From Acarospora socialis (lineage: Eukaryota > Ascomycota > Lecanoromycetes > Acarosporales > Acarosporaceae), in NCBI GenBank assembly GCA_025617375.2, contig JAMYGW020000010.1:1364001-1428000 (forward strand): a stretch of DNA of 64,000 bases. Reading direction: 5' to 3'. This document shows, piece by piece, positions 1-10,949 of this stretch. Under the pieces are notes generated by a model, which saw nothing but the letters and a program-made list of their open reading frames with translations, did not search any database and was not told the DNA's origin. The stretch's first letter is position 1, and each line of letters opens with the position of its first letter. The position numbers were made by a program, and so were the translations under genes.

Positions 1-404
1 ATCTAGGGATCTCGCCCTCGCTATTGCTTCTGAAAACAGGATCTCGGTGAGACAGTTCGTCTGTCACAGGCCTGTCAGTAACCTTAGCTTTACTGATATG
101 ATTTCGAAACCTGGAGAAGATGCTATACCAATTGTTGTGCAACAGCGGCCGCTTTACAGAACGCTTCGACAACTTCCAAGGACGTCCAGATCTTTTCTCT
201 TATCTTTAGGAGTATGTCTTCCGCTTCCGACTCAATTATCTCAATTTCTTCAAGAGTGAAGTGTTTCGAAGTCCTCGGTACAGTTGTAACATTCTGGGAT
301 AGCTTCGAGACTGTTTCGTCTGGTAGTAAGTACGCGCTTGGTATGGCACTATCACGTCGATCTCTTGCGATCGCTCCTATTTCTTTATAAGACTTTCCTT
401 CCAT
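1..404 (-). CDS. Amidase-signature family protein, 5' part only (cut by window edge)
   Basis: This is the N-terminal part of a fungal acetamidase-like enzyme, which hydrolyses amides to carboxylate and ammonia. The ATG is at 404-402. Exon 1 (404-129) carries the usual N-terminal layout: a basic helix, 'DSAIPSAYLLP', 'VPRTS', then an acidic helix ending 'VEAFCKAAAVAQQL'. A GT..AG intron of 68 nt (61-128) is removed, after which exon 2 continues 'TNCLTEILFSEAIARA' to the edge. That junction reproduces the family's conserved 'AQQLTNCLTE' stretch. The catalytic Ser-Ser-Lys core lies beyond the window, so substrate and intactness cannot be judged. It is divergent from the monooxygenase at 780. Family assignment rests on the N-terminal pattern and is fairly secure. 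Confidence 0.82.
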
Positions 405-779
405 TGTTTCTGGTTGTTGTAGTCGGAGAAGCTGAATTTGTTAAGATGCCTCTTCCTTTACCATCGGGCTACGGAGTATTGACAGGCGAATTGCGGGGTG
501 TCTTTGAGTTTGTGGGGTAGTTGCAACAGCATGCGAAAACCGTCAAGTTTTCGCAACACAGTCCATCAGCCTCTGCAGATGTGTGTAACGTTTTATAATT
601 CGGTATTTATAAAAGTGGATAAATGCTGCTTTATCATCCTCAGAGCTCGGCGACAATGGCTCTAGAACGAACACAAGGGCTTGGTGGTACTACTTCCGGT
701 ATCCGAGGCTCATCCCCAAAATTCACCCCGCCTTCGGTGACTACTCTTCCTTCTTCATCTTCAAAAGCATATCTGCATA
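405..779. other. Divergent intergenic region, amidase / monooxygenase
   Basis: About 375 bp between two divergent start codons. Apart from the TATA-like element at 608-614 there is no recognisable site. Short ORFs here (for example 623-832 on the plus strand) have no family features and overlap the monooxygenase start out of frame. Confidence 0.6.
608..614 (+). promoter_or_regulatory. TATA-like element of the monooxygenase gene
   Basis: TATAAAA lies within an AT-rich patch about 170 bp before the ATG at 780. The distance suits a fungal core promoter with a long 5' leader. Its use as a promoter is inferred from position and sequence only. Confidence 0.4.
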
Positions 780-2759
780 ATGGTCATACACTCGTCTATC
801 GAAGTTGCCGGCAGTGCCTCGGACCCACCTAATGGGACTAACTCGTCCGTTGCGGCTTCAACATATGTGGAGCACGAGCAGGACTATGCACCCGCTATCA
901 ACAACCGCGGTTATCAGATCTTAGAAGAGCCTCTAGGGAAGAAGCGGAGACTGAAAGTTATCATACTTGGCGCTGGGGCTTCAGGGATTGATTTCTTTAA
1001 GAACGCGGAAGAGAGATTGGAGAATGTCGAGATTCAGTGCTATGAGAAGAACAGCGATATCGGTGGCACTGTAAGTAAACAATCTCGAGGCCAAATATAG
1101 ACCTACATGCTGAGATTTACTTGCGGCATGCAGTGGTTCTCCAACAATTACCCAGGAGCTGCGTGTGACATACCTTCCGTGAACTACCAGTACAGCTGGC
1201 GGCCTACAACATGGTCCCAGTACTATAGTAGCTCACGGGAGATCTGGAGGTATCTGAAAGCGGTTGAACAGGAGAATAATTTCGTCAAGAAATATGTGAA
1301 ACTACAGCATGAGATTATGGCGGCAGAGTGGGACGCAGCAGCCGGACAGTGGGTTGTTCGGGTAAAAGATATTGAGGGAGGAAGGGAGTTCGAGGATAGG
1401 TCAGAGATCTTCATCAATGCCGGAGGGGTCCTTGATAATTGGAAATGGCCGGATATCGAAGGGTTCAAAACTTACCAGGGGAAGGTGATGCATACGGCGA
1501 ACTTTGATAACAGCTTTGACCTCACCGGACAAAGGGTTGCGGTCATTGGATGTGGTAGCAGCGGAGTCCAATGCATTGCCGCAATTCAGAGTCGTGTGTC
1601 AAAGCTGTATACTTGGGTCCGGAGTCCTATCTGGATAACGGCTGGTTTCGCTCAAAGGTTTGCTGGCAAGGATGGTGCCAACTTCAGTTATTCGGAACAG
1701 CAGAAACAGTGGCTTCGAGATAATCCGGACAAATACTTGGAATATCGGAAGGTCATCGAGTCAGAACTCAATCAGCGCTTTAAATTCATTATCAAGGGAA
1801 CCCCTGCGGCGGAGGAGGCTCGCACGTATTCGGAGAATGAAATGAGGCAGAAACTCGGACATGATCCGCGGTTGATCGACAAAGTCATCCCTAAAGATTT
1901 CAACGTCGGATGTCGTCGCCCAACACCTGGCAACGGCTTCTTGGAGGCATTGACAGCCAGCAACACAACTTGCTTCACCGATCCCATCGGCAAGGTCACG
2001 CCCAAGGGTTTCATCGACCATGAAGGCAACGAACATGAAGTTGACGTGATTATTTGTGCGACAGGCTTTGACACGTCATGGCAAGTATTCCGTCACGTTC
2101 TGTTTTGTATATCGTAGGAAGGTCAATGACTGACTTTCTCAAGGGTCCCTCGTTATCCCTTCCTAGTCGACGGCCATGACCTACGGGACACTTGGTCGAC
2201 TGCCAAAGGCAACAAAGTGATATCCTACCTTTCCTATGCAATTCCTGAATACCCGAATCACTTCTCTTACTGTGGACCTTACGGCCCGCTCGCGCACGGC
2301 AGTTTCTTCCCACTCATAGCCAAGTGGAGTGATCTAATCATCAAGATCATCACCAAGATGCAGATTGAGCGCATCAAAAGCCTAAAGCCGAAGAGAGAAG
2401 TGGCGGAGCAATTCACCGAACACGCGGATCTGTATCTACAGAGAACAGCGTGGACCAGTCCCTGCAGCAGCTGGTTCAAGAATGGCAGGAGAGATGGACA
2501 ACCGACCATCTACCCGGGCAGTAGATTGCATTTCATGCAACTGCTGGAGAACCCGAGGTACGAAGACTATGTGATTGAGTACCTCGACCCAAAGAACGTA
2601 TTTTCCTTTCTAGGCAATGGATTCGCGACGCGAGAGTTTGATGGTCGGGATATCACGAACTATCTGGGGCTCCTGGAAAGGCAGGAGGATCGGGATGAGC
2701 AGCCTGTGTTTGATGAAAGTCTCGTGGATTACCTGTGTGATCCGAATGCGCAGGACTAG
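780..2759 (+). CDS. Flavin-containing monooxygenase of the Baeyer-Villiger type
   Basis: Predicted FAD/NADPH enzyme of 617 aa that would insert oxygen into ketones or oxidise heteroatoms; the substrate is unknown. Three exons: introns at 1071-1133 (GT..AG) and 2081-2143 (GC..AG, donor GCAAGT). The first junction restores 'GGTW', the second 'DTSWVPRYPF'. Visible motifs are the FAD-binding GAGASG (residues 64-69), 'NNYPGAACD' after the first junction, an HT motif near 217 in a BVMO-like 'YQGKVMHTANF' context, the NADPH Rossmann GCGSSG (236-241) and 'CATGFDTS' near the C-terminal domain. Length is normal for fungal BVMO-like proteins. The ATG at 780 is chosen because the FAD motif is about 60 residues in and earlier ATGs are out of frame. 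No biosynthetic partners are adjacent, so a catabolic or detoxifying role is as likely as a metabolite pathway. Confidence 0.9.
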
Positions 2760-2917
2760 TCACGTCAATTTCTTGTATAGAGTGCATGAGATAGAATACA
2801 GCAGAGCATCAGAATATTTGTACTTACGTTGTGAGGCTCGACTTTTAGTTGATATCTTGCGCTTCGACGAAACACCCATGAAGTGGCCCAAGCGATCCTA
2901 GTAGCGGGGCCAGTCAC

Positions 2918-2934
2918 ACCTACCTAAGGTAGGT
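2918..2934. repeat. 17-bp inverted repeat upstream of ORC6
   Basis: ACCTACCT and AGGTAGGT flank a single A, a perfect 8+8 inverted repeat about 75 bp before the ORC6 ATG; the next bases (ACC) extend the ACCT theme. Similar TAGGTA/ACCTAAG words occur near 9911-9930 and 41508-41540, also next to start codons. It could be a factor-binding site. Confidence 0.45.
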
Positions 2935-3006
2935 ACCGACCTCAATTTCCGTACTGTAAATACCGTACCTTAACCTCTTAACTCCATACAAACCCCAACT
3001 CCCACC

Positions 3007-4427
3007 ATGGACCGATCCATCACCCAGTCGCTAACCGGCCTCATCCCCACCCTCAACGGCCCCATCCCCCCCTCCCTCATCGAACTGGCCATCTCACTCC
3101 TCGCACAATCCCGCAGCCGAGCCAGCAGTCTTAAAGCCGAAGAAGAGATCGCGCGCTCCTACGCCTGCGCCAACATCGCCTGCGAAAGGTAAGGTATCCC
3201 CACACCTATAGCCCACAGCCGTTCCCTCCTCCCCTCGCAAATCCAATCGCTAACCGCCATCAACGCCTCAGACTCAAACGCGCCCTGAACCTCCCCAAAA
3301 TCCAACCCCGCCCCCCTTGCCCCCCCCGCACTTACCAGTCCCTCTACCGCTACCTCGACCGCGCCCTGCCTGCGCACACGCGCCGCTCTGCGCGGTCGCC
3401 AAAGACGCGCGCCAGTCCTCCTCCGCTGGCTATGACGTCCTCGCCAGTTGGAACCCCTACGAAGACAACCGCGGCTGCGGCGACGGCTTTGAAGGCGCGG
3501 ACCACACCCTCGAAGCTCCGCACGCCCAGCAAAGCCATAGCTCCCACGGACACGCCTCGCAAGGCGCCGGGCTCGGTCACGGGTACGCCTACGCATACGC
3601 CCACGGCTAGGAAGCGCGGGATAGGTCTCCGGCACGAGGAGCGGGGCGTCGAGGTGCCGACATGGACGATGCCCGCGATCCGCCGGCTCTGCGCCGCACT
3701 CGACGCGCCCGCCGCGCCGCCGCATGTGTTTGCGGGCGTGAGCTCGATCCTGACGCTACCTCTGCCGCAACTCGACGGCAAGAGCCACGGCTTCACTGCG
3801 GGCTTGGCGGGCGAGGGGATCGGGGCCAGGAAGAGGGATAAGGTTCGCGCCCTCATCGTCGCTGTGTTTCCGTTTGTGGCGACGAGGTTGGTGGGGCGGG
3901 AGATGAGTGGGGGGGAGTATAGTCGGCGGAAGGAGATTGGGATGAGGGCGTTGAAGGGGGTGGGTGGTGAAGAAGGGGAGGGGGAGGAGATTGAAGGAAG
4001 GGATGTCGATGCGTGGGTTAGGGAGATTGGGGCGCGGGGGTGGCAGACGTTGGACTGGTTTCAGAATGTGAGGGTGGGGAGCGGGTTGGGGTTGGATGAG
4101 AGTGAGAGCGGGGAGAAGGACGAGCTGATGGATGAGGAGGGTGGTGGGGAGGTGGTCGAGCCTGTCACGCCGGTGAGGCGTAGAGCTAAGGGGATGCGGG
4201 TGCGGGATGTGAATGTAGGGACGCTGCAGGCTGGGCTAGGAACAATGGTGAGCCGACTGTGGGTTCATATATGGTAGGGACAATTGCTGATGGTGTTGTA
4301 GATGCAGGATAAGGTCGATTATTTGAGTGAGGAACGTCGCCTGGATTTTCTGGAGTGGAAGGCGGGCATGATGGCGAAGATAGAGACGATTGAGCGCGAG
4401 AGGCACATGGTGACAGCAGCAGGATAG
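3007..4427 (+). CDS. ORC6: Origin recognition complex subunit 6
   Basis: Orc6 is the TFIIB-like subunit of the six-protein complex that marks replication origins and helps load MCM. Three exons, 427 aa: introns 3189-3271 (83 nt) and 4248-4301 (54 nt). The N-terminal cyclin-like domain reads from 'MDRSITQSLTGLIPTL' through the joined 'ACERLKRALNLPKI' to 'CPPRTYQSLYRYL', the conserved Orc6 signature. A Thr/Pro/Ala-rich linker follows (about residues 130-200, SP/TP sites likely for CDK), then a second helical domain with 'VPTWTMPAIRRLCAAL'. The last exon gives 'DKVDYLSEERRLDFLEWKAGMM', matching the short C-terminal helix that contacts Orc3. The acceptor at 4301 is followed six bases later by a second in-frame CAG, so a variant two residues shorter is possible. 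GC content is clearly higher than in the flanks. Confidence 0.9.
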
Positions 4428-4542
4428 ATTCGGATTCTACTCTCTACCAAGCATTGCTGGAGTCTAGTCTTTATATATACCCCTTATAGCGACTTGATTC
4501 GAACGTAACGACGTTACTACCAAAAACAAGCTCTTTTAGAAT

Positions 4543-5854
4543 TCAATACCAGATACTCCTTGTTCTATGGTGAGGAATCGTCTCCTCGCCACCGGCTTCA
4601 CGCTCTTTCATGGTGTCATACAGGAAGAAGTCGATCAAGACGGCATTGACCGTGGCTTCGGGATGCTGGCGAAGGATCTCTCGCCGGATGAGCTCGACAC
4701 ACCAGATACTGCAGCCTGTCCAAGCCGTCAACACATATGCACGCCGTGCGGGAAGGACAGCATACCGCGTAGCTGGAGTTCCCAAGTGTGGCCACTGGGA
4801 ATCAGTTTCAGTTGACGAATGTGGTGTTCCAATGGAGGGCTATACCGAAGACAGCCGAGTGTGTGAAGCATTTGAGGGATTCGATAGTCTATATTCGTGC
4901 TCGGTCTCGGTCTGAGAAGCTAGGGATAATGCGGTAGTAAGAACTTACCCGCGAACATGGTGATCTTATCGATATCGGAAAATCTTCCGTATCCCTCGCC
5001 GTCGAAGCAAGCCCACAGATCTGCCACGAGAATCTGTGCGCGCTTGTAAAAACGCACTTTCTTGCCTTCGAAGGTAGACTCGTCCCGAAAACATGGGAAG
5101 GATTCTACCAGGAGATTGACGAGCGCAGCGGCCGAACAGTTCGCTTCGTTGATGCAGTTGCTGAATGTGCAATCGAAGCGCTGGTCGGATTAGTGTATTT
5201 CTTTTCTTCGATAAATCGAGGTCCCACCTCGTAAAGCACTTGTCCCGCTTCACGCAGGCAGGATACCCTCTCCTCAAAGAGTGGAATCTCCTCATCTGTT
5301 GCGGAGCGAAAAACATGCCGGAGCTTTTCTGTAGTGCACTCATTCTCATTCTGCCAGAAGTCTGAGCTCGTGATGGGGATATCTAGAGTCTCATAAGCCT
5401 TTAGCTGTAGCTCAGACCGTCACATACAGGCCGCTTTACCTTCATCCAAAGCTCTTTGAAGCGCCGCGACCAGACTCCAGTAGCCGGTCCATCGCTTGCC
5501 CTTGTACTCGACGGCGAATCGCTCATCGGGCCCTTTTTCAGACCAGAAACAGAAGTTTAATAGATCCATGGTGAAGATGAAATGGACGGTGTTGTCATCC
5601 TTGGTCCTCGGGTGCAGTTCATGCTTCGACCATGAGTTGGTGGAATATTTTTTCTCTTGCATTGAGGCCCAGATAGTGTTCGCGGCTGCCTTGCATCCTT
5701 TACTGTCCAAGGCGACATCGATCGAGTTGTTGTATACATATTCAGCACTCTCCAGGACCTTGGTCTCAGCTGGCGCATTGTTGTTGCTGCTTCCTAGCCC
5801 CAACGATTGACGGAGTAACTCAAGCAGCTCTGGATCTGGTTCATCGTCCGACAT
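4543..5854 (-). CDS. QNG1: Queuosine 5'-phosphate N-glycosylase/hydrolase (DUF2419, queuosine salvage)
   Basis: Qng1 releases queuine from queuosine 5'-phosphate so it can be reinserted into tRNAs with GUN anticodons. Five exons, 365 aa, near the family length of about 340. Introns: 5383-5439, 5181-5227, 4889-4948 and 4716-4765, each 47-60 nt with GT..AG ends. The joined protein has the family blocks 'NTIWASMQEKKYSTNSW', 'HFIFTMDLLNFCFWS', 'VADLWACFDGEGYGRF', 'DIDKITMFADYRIPQML' and the C-terminal 'CSIWCVELIRREIL'. Two junctions split codons exactly in conserved motifs (FA-D-YRIP and LRG-CSIW), which supports them. It lacks an N-terminal targeting sequence, so a cytosolic site is likely. Divergent from UBA2. 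Confidence 0.92.
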
Positions 5855-6442
5855 TGCACTTTTTATGTTTCTGCAAAGGCCTGGAGTGGAAAGATCTCTG
5901 GCTCATGACATATTGTTCACTGCAACGAATGACAACAACAATAAAAGCAGAACATATGTGACTAATTCAACTGATGTGCGACCCCGTAGATCTTCTACTC
6001 GAATCCCTGCTGCCACACCCGAGTGGATACCAGAAAGATAGTTGATTAATGTATATTAATAAGCGCCTCAAATGAAAGGCAAATGTGGTCAGAAACGAGT
6101 GGTCAGAGTGCGGATCACTGTAGTTTGTGTGGTTTCGTCTCTCGTCATGCAGCAGCGCGCCAGCCGCCAAGATTTAGCGGCGTCGTAGGGCTGGCGCAAT
6201 TGATTGATGCATGTCAGATTGGATTTAAGCTTTCCATAAGTTAGTGTGGAACTCACCCTCACACACCCTTCGTTCACTGCGCCCTCCAACCAACACCTCA
6301 GTTGTACATCAACTGAGGCACTCTTGTGTTAAAGAGCGACTGGCTTTCCTACCGTTGTTCTCTGTGCCCGGTTTCTGGTCTTTTGCACGTCTCTTCAACT
6401 GTCACCTTTCCTTTTCCCTGACCCTTCGATCCGTCTGGCAAC
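5855..6442. other. Divergent intergenic region, QNG1 / UBA2
   Basis: 588 bp between two divergent start codons. No convincing ORF, RNA or repeat. The ORFs at 6089-6289 (minus) and 6244-6675 (plus) run into UBA2 out of frame. It presumably contains both promoters and the UBA2 leader, which ends in a CT-rich tract just before 6443, as is common at fungal start sites. Confidence 0.55.
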
Positions 6443-8711
6443 ATGGGGCGGGACCGCTACCCCAAGCAGTCGCTTGGGGCTCTCTACACCAGAATCAAAC
6501 GGGTTTGTCTAGCATATCAAGAATCGCCATATCTCAGCTAACTCTGATGTGCTCTACAGACCCGTGTTCTCATGGTCGGCGCTGGAGGTATCGGTTGCGA
6601 ATTGCTCAAGAACCTTGTTCTCACCGGCTTTGGCGAAGTTCACATCGTCGACCTGGATACAATCGACCTAAGTAATCTGAACCGCCAGTTTCTCTTCCGC
6701 CACGAGCATATCAAAAAGCCCAAAGCTCTAGTATGATACCTGTTTATATGAGCGTGTTGGCGTCTGCTGATTCCTTTGTGCTTCAGGTCGCAAAAGACGC
6801 CGCCAGAAAGTTCAACCCCAACGTGAAGCTTGTGGCACACCACGCCAACATCAAGGATCCGGAGTTCAATATGGACTGGTTTCAGAGCTTCGACATCGTC
6901 TTCAATGCCTTAGACAACCTGGATGCGCGACGGCATGTTAATAAGATGTGTCTGGCTGCGGACGTTCCCCTGATCGAAAGTGGCACAACTGGGTTCAACG
7001 GACAAGTCCAGATCATCAAGAAGGTGAGTAATAACAATCGTGCGGATCAATGCCGGGAAATTTATACCGTATAGGGGAGGACGGAGTGCTACGACTGCAA
7101 TACGAAAGAGGTTCCAAAAAGCTTTCCTGTCTGCACGATACGAAGTACGCCAAGCCAGCCGATCCATTGCATAGTTTGGGCAAAGAGTTATCTATTTACG
7201 TATGGTCAACGCTTCGGCACCGAGAACTGGTACACTGATGCTTCCACAGGGAAATATTTGGTACCAGCGAGGATGATGCGCCAGAGCTGGACCACTCCGC
7301 CGACTCCGAGAATGGCAAGACTGCCGATGCATTGTGTATTGTACGGGGCGCTAACTGATGAGCAGCCAAAGAAATAGAAAACCTTCGACGAGAATCACAG
7401 GCCTTGAAGACGATAAGAGATTCGATGGACTCAGAGGACTTTCCCCGGAAAGTGTTTGAGAAGGTGTTCAAGCAAGACATAGACAGGTTACGAAGCATGG
7501 AAGATATGTGGAAGATTCGCAAACCTCCAGAGGCATTAGACTTCGACAAACTGGCGCGGGAGGCCTCGTCCATATATCAATCGATAGCGGAAAGAGACCA
7601 GAGCGTTTGGAGTCCCGCAGAAAACTTCAAGGTCTTCAAAGACAGGTGAGTGTTATATGTCGCCATAAAGGACACTTCTCAACTAACGCTGCCAAAGCTT
7701 ACGGCGCCTGAGCAAGAGACTGCAGGCGGCTCAAAAGACAACAACCAATGGTGATACCTCCCCAATACTTACGTTCGATAAGGACGATGTCGACACACTA
7801 GATTTCGTTGCATCTAGCGCAAATCTGCGCTCCATCGTGTTCGGTATTGAGACGAGATCGAAGTTCGATATCAAACGTATGTATTTTCCAGGGCGTTTGT
7901 ATCGACCTTACCGCTAAAACACGCATAGAGATGGCCGGTAATATCATTCCTGCCATTGCCACCACCAACGCCATGACAGCGGGGTTGTGCGTTTTGCAAG
8001 CGTTCAAAATACTGCGAGACGACCTGCACAGAGCAAAGATGGTATTCTTAGAAAGGTCCGCAGCGCGTGCGATCAACACGGATACACTCAAGCCTCCAAA
8101 CCCCAACTGTACGGTGTGTGGCGTCGCACAATCGAGATTGGTCGTCGACACTTCACGAGCTACACTCAATAACCTCGTCGAAGACGTGCTACGTCTTGAA
8201 CTTGGTTACGGTGATGAGTTCAGTGTCAATAATGAGGTCGGAACACTCTATGATCCCGAGCTCGACGATAACCTCCAGAAGAAGTTCAGTGATCTTGGCA
8301 TCAAAGGGGACAGCTTCTTGACAGTCATCGACGATGATGATGAGAATCCGCGGGTGAACCTCTCATTGACCATATCCGAAAAGTACTCTATCCCACAACA
8401 CTGTGCGTTGCGATGGAAGTAACTGACTTTGTGGCAGAGCATTACCCGAAGACTCAAAGCCGATATTAATTCCACAAAGATTAGAAGTCGGCAGAAAACC
8501 AAAGTCCACCAGTTTGCCATCAACGAATCGGCAGCCCAATGGAGCACCACTTCAAAACGGCATTGTTGGAAAGCGAAAACGCGATGCCGATGACGCTGAG
8601 CTGGAGGAGAAGCACGAGGCCAAGAAACGAGGCAAGGTCCAGCCCGCTACCCCCAACGACGATTTGGTAGTCCTGGACGATGCTAGCAACGGTGCTATCG
8701 TCATCGATTGA
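6443..8711 (+). CDS. UBA2: SUMO-activating enzyme subunit 2 (E1 catalytic subunit)
   Basis: Uba2 pairs with Aos1 to adenylate SUMO and carry it as a thioester before transfer to Ubc9. Nine exons, 614 aa. Introns: 6503-6559, 6731-6786, 7024-7074, 7200-7249, 7315-7365, 7646-7697, 7877-7928 and 8383-8437, all 50-57 nt. Motifs: nucleotide-binding GAGGIG (27-32), '[11 protein letters not shown]', '[13 protein letters not shown]', the zinc pair CYDC near 161-164 with its partner CTVC in a later exon, and the active-site cysteine in 'PVCTIRSTP' (Cys176). The ubiquitin-fold domain precedes a basic tail with 'GKRKRD' and 'AKKRGK' (nuclear signals) and a C-terminal 'DLVVLDDA' that looks like a SUMO-interaction motif. 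The fifth intron appears to be GC..AG; it restores '[11 protein letters not shown]'. Confidence 0.94.
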
Positions 8712-8804
8712 TGGCCGTCTTCAATCCACTTCATATGCTTCTTCACGGTATCTGACCAGCAATCCTCTCTTCCTTTGAATAGTCGGCGTAAGTGGGTGGA
8801 CTCT

Positions 8805-9886
8805 TCAGGTGGCGCTCAGGCCTCCATCAACGTTCAAAGTGCAATTGTTTGCATACGCATTGGTTGCAAGGAAGAAAGCAGCATCAGCGACTTCTTCGGC
8901 AGTACCGAATCTCTTCAACGGTATGGCGTCCAATGCTTGTGAGCGAGCCTCGGGAGTCATGGCTTAATGTATGATTAGCTGGAATTCAGGACGAACGGTG
9001 CTGTGGATAGTGATCTATACAGCAATCCTGGTGTGAAGCTCTGAGCTTACCTTCTGTCATTGGCGTCTCCACGTAGCCCGGAATAATGACGTTAACGCGA
9101 ATGTTGGATTGGCCGAGCTCTGCCGCCAACGACCGAGTGAGACCTGCAGTTATCAGTCGTCGACTCATCTCCGCCAAAGTCTGGGAGCTCCGCACCCAAC
9201 ACTCCTGCCTTTGAAGCAGCGTACGCCGTCGAGCCTCGCCCACCCTTCACGCCCAACAGCGACGAGACATTGATAATGCAGCCAGTATTGCTCGCTTCCC
9301 GCCGCTGCCGCATCATGACCTTGGACATGATCTGACACCCCCATATCGTCCCCATCAAGTTCGTCTGAACGACCTGCTCAAGCAATTCCGGTTTCGTCGT
9401 CATCAGCAGTGACGAGTGCGTTATGCCTGCGGCGTTGACGAGAATGTCGATGTCTTTCTAGATCCATCTTAGCTACATAAATACATCACAGACCACTCAA
9501 GATGATGTCCCCTAACGCAACGAGATACTAACCCACTCTTTCCCCAATTCCACCCAGAACTTCCGATCTGCCACATCTCCAACCCTGTATACATGCCGTT
9601 TGGAAGCTACGTCCCGCTCCTCATTGATCGCATTCGTGACCTGTTTGAGAGTCGTCTCGTCTCGCCCTATCAAAATCACTTTTGACGCCCCTCTATAGGC
9701 GTAGGTCTCGGCGATGGCGAGGCCGATGCCGCGAGAGGCGCCGGTTACGAGGATTGTTTTGCCCTTGAGTGGACTTGTTGAGCTCGCATTGGTGGTGTAT
9801 TGAAGGGGTCGCTTCGTGGTGATGCGGTGGATTGTTGTGGAGGAGCTGAGTCCATGGAACGAGCGCTGGAACATCGTCCACACCAT
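8805..9886 (-). CDS. Short-chain dehydrogenase, probable mitochondrial 3-oxoacyl-ACP reductase
   Basis: Classical SDR of 288 aa in four exons (9886-9533, 9457-9196, 9143-9051, 8962-8805; introns 52-88 nt). It has cofactor motif TGASRGIG (48-55), NAAG (126-129), Ser183/184 and the YxxxK pair Tyr197/Lys201, then 'NVIIPGYVETPM' and a C-terminal 'LNVDGG'. The FabG/Oar1-like order and the first 40 residues, rich in Arg, Ser and Thr and poor in acidic residues, suggest a mitochondrial type II fatty-acid synthesis enzyme reducing 3-oxoacyl-ACP with NADPH. Other SDR substrates cannot be excluded. The start at 9886 is chosen because it supplies the presequence. It converges on UBA2 with 93 bp between stops and shares a promoter region with elongin C. 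Confidence 0.85.
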
Positions 9887-10050
9887 GAGATAGATTGGTC
9901 TTCACCTGATGTAGGTAGTCACCTAAGAGCCGTGCCTTCGTCGCCTTGCGTTATCGATAAGCTCATTAGCGTGCCGCAATCGCGTCTCCCCAACCGAGTA
10001 AACTATAGCAAACACCACCTCCTCAAATTCTTCCAGTCTCAACATTCAAA
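9887..10050. promoter_or_regulatory. Compact divergent promoter, SDR / elongin C
   Basis: Only 164 bp separate the two divergent start codons. A TAGGTA/CACCTAAG patch at 9911-9930 resembles the inverted repeat before ORC6. No TATA box is seen on either side. Shared regulatory sequence is inferred from spacing. Confidence 0.5.
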
Positions 10051-10583
10051 ATGACTTCCCAACCCCGTGAATACGTGACATTGGTCTCCAGCGACGGTTT
10101 CGAATTCGTCGTTCGCCGATCCGCCGCCTGCGTCGCCGGCGCCATACGGCGAATGCTCGACCCTACAAGTCCGTTAACCCATTCCCCACAAACGGCGCCC
10201 CTTTCTCTCCTGTCCAGCAGGCACTAACCAGCCGTGACTGACACAGGCAACTTCGCCGAAGCGATCAGCGGACGATGCGTGTTTGAAAATATCAAGTACG
10301 TCAACCACCTCCCTCTCCGTCCCATTAACATGCCTCGCCAAGGATACGGGACGATCAGCAGCTGATGCCCTATGGTTGTTGGTGTAGTGGGATCGTGTTG
10401 GAGAAAGTGTGCGAGTATTTCTACTATAATGAGAAGTTCAAGAATGCAAAGGACGTGCCGGATATGGATATCCCGCCGGAAATGTGCTTGGAGTTGCTGA
10501 TGGCGGCAGATTATTTGAACAGTAGGTTTTCCTTCTCGCTGCGGTGGTTGGGGCTGGATGGTTGCTGAGTGATGACAGCGTGA
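10051..10583 (+). CDS. ELC1: Elongin C (Skp1-fold adaptor)
   Basis: Small BTB/POZ-Skp1-fold protein that bridges cullin to substrate receptors and, in fungi, acts with Elongin A and in Pol II turnover after DNA damage. Four exons, 101 aa. Introns: 10169-10246, 10296-10387 and 10522-10578. The protein reads '[20 protein letters not shown]', '[21 protein letters not shown]', '[20 protein letters not shown]', matching elongin C end to end. The last intron splits the final Thr codon and leaves a terminal coding exon of only CG plus the TGA stop, so the protein ends 'DYLNT', close to other elongin C tails. Reading through that intron would instead add about 16 residues of low-quality sequence. Confidence 0.92.
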
Positions 10584-10949
10584 GGCTCCGTGGCAGACGC
10601 GGATGCGGCGAACGGTGTTGCGGTACGATGTTATGATGCACGGTCTGTATAGTAGGTTTCCGAAATAGCGGGCGTTGTGGTGTACTACGAATGGACGAGA
10701 TGCAAGACCGAGCCAAGTTATGGACACCTCCGGGCTGCAATCATGTCGTTGAGCATTGAATCCACTGCTGCAAATTGAGAGCAGTCACACAATTCCCATC
10801 TGAGCATATGCGTTCCACCCCATCTTCACCATGGGTGGAATGTCTATAGATGATGGCAGAGCAATCACTCCCTCCTATTCAGTCCACCTTCTTCCGTCAT
10901 AACGAAGGTATGACTTTATTCCAGGTGAGACATGATCGTGTCTCTCGAC
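10584..10949. other. Convergent 3' region, elongin C / SEN54
   Basis: 366 bp between two stop codons; holds the 3' UTRs. The ORFs at 10224-10740 (minus) are antisense to elongin C. Nothing else is supported. Confidence 0.55.

Noticed and set aside
3159-3856. Minus-strand Arg/Ala-rich ORFs of 168-188 codons opposite ORC6
   Set aside because: GC-rich antisense shadows; Arg-heavy composition and no family pattern.
7336-7365. 30-nt GT..AG intron in UBA2
   Set aside because: Below the plausible minimum length; the 51-nt GC..AG alternative gives the family-like sequence.
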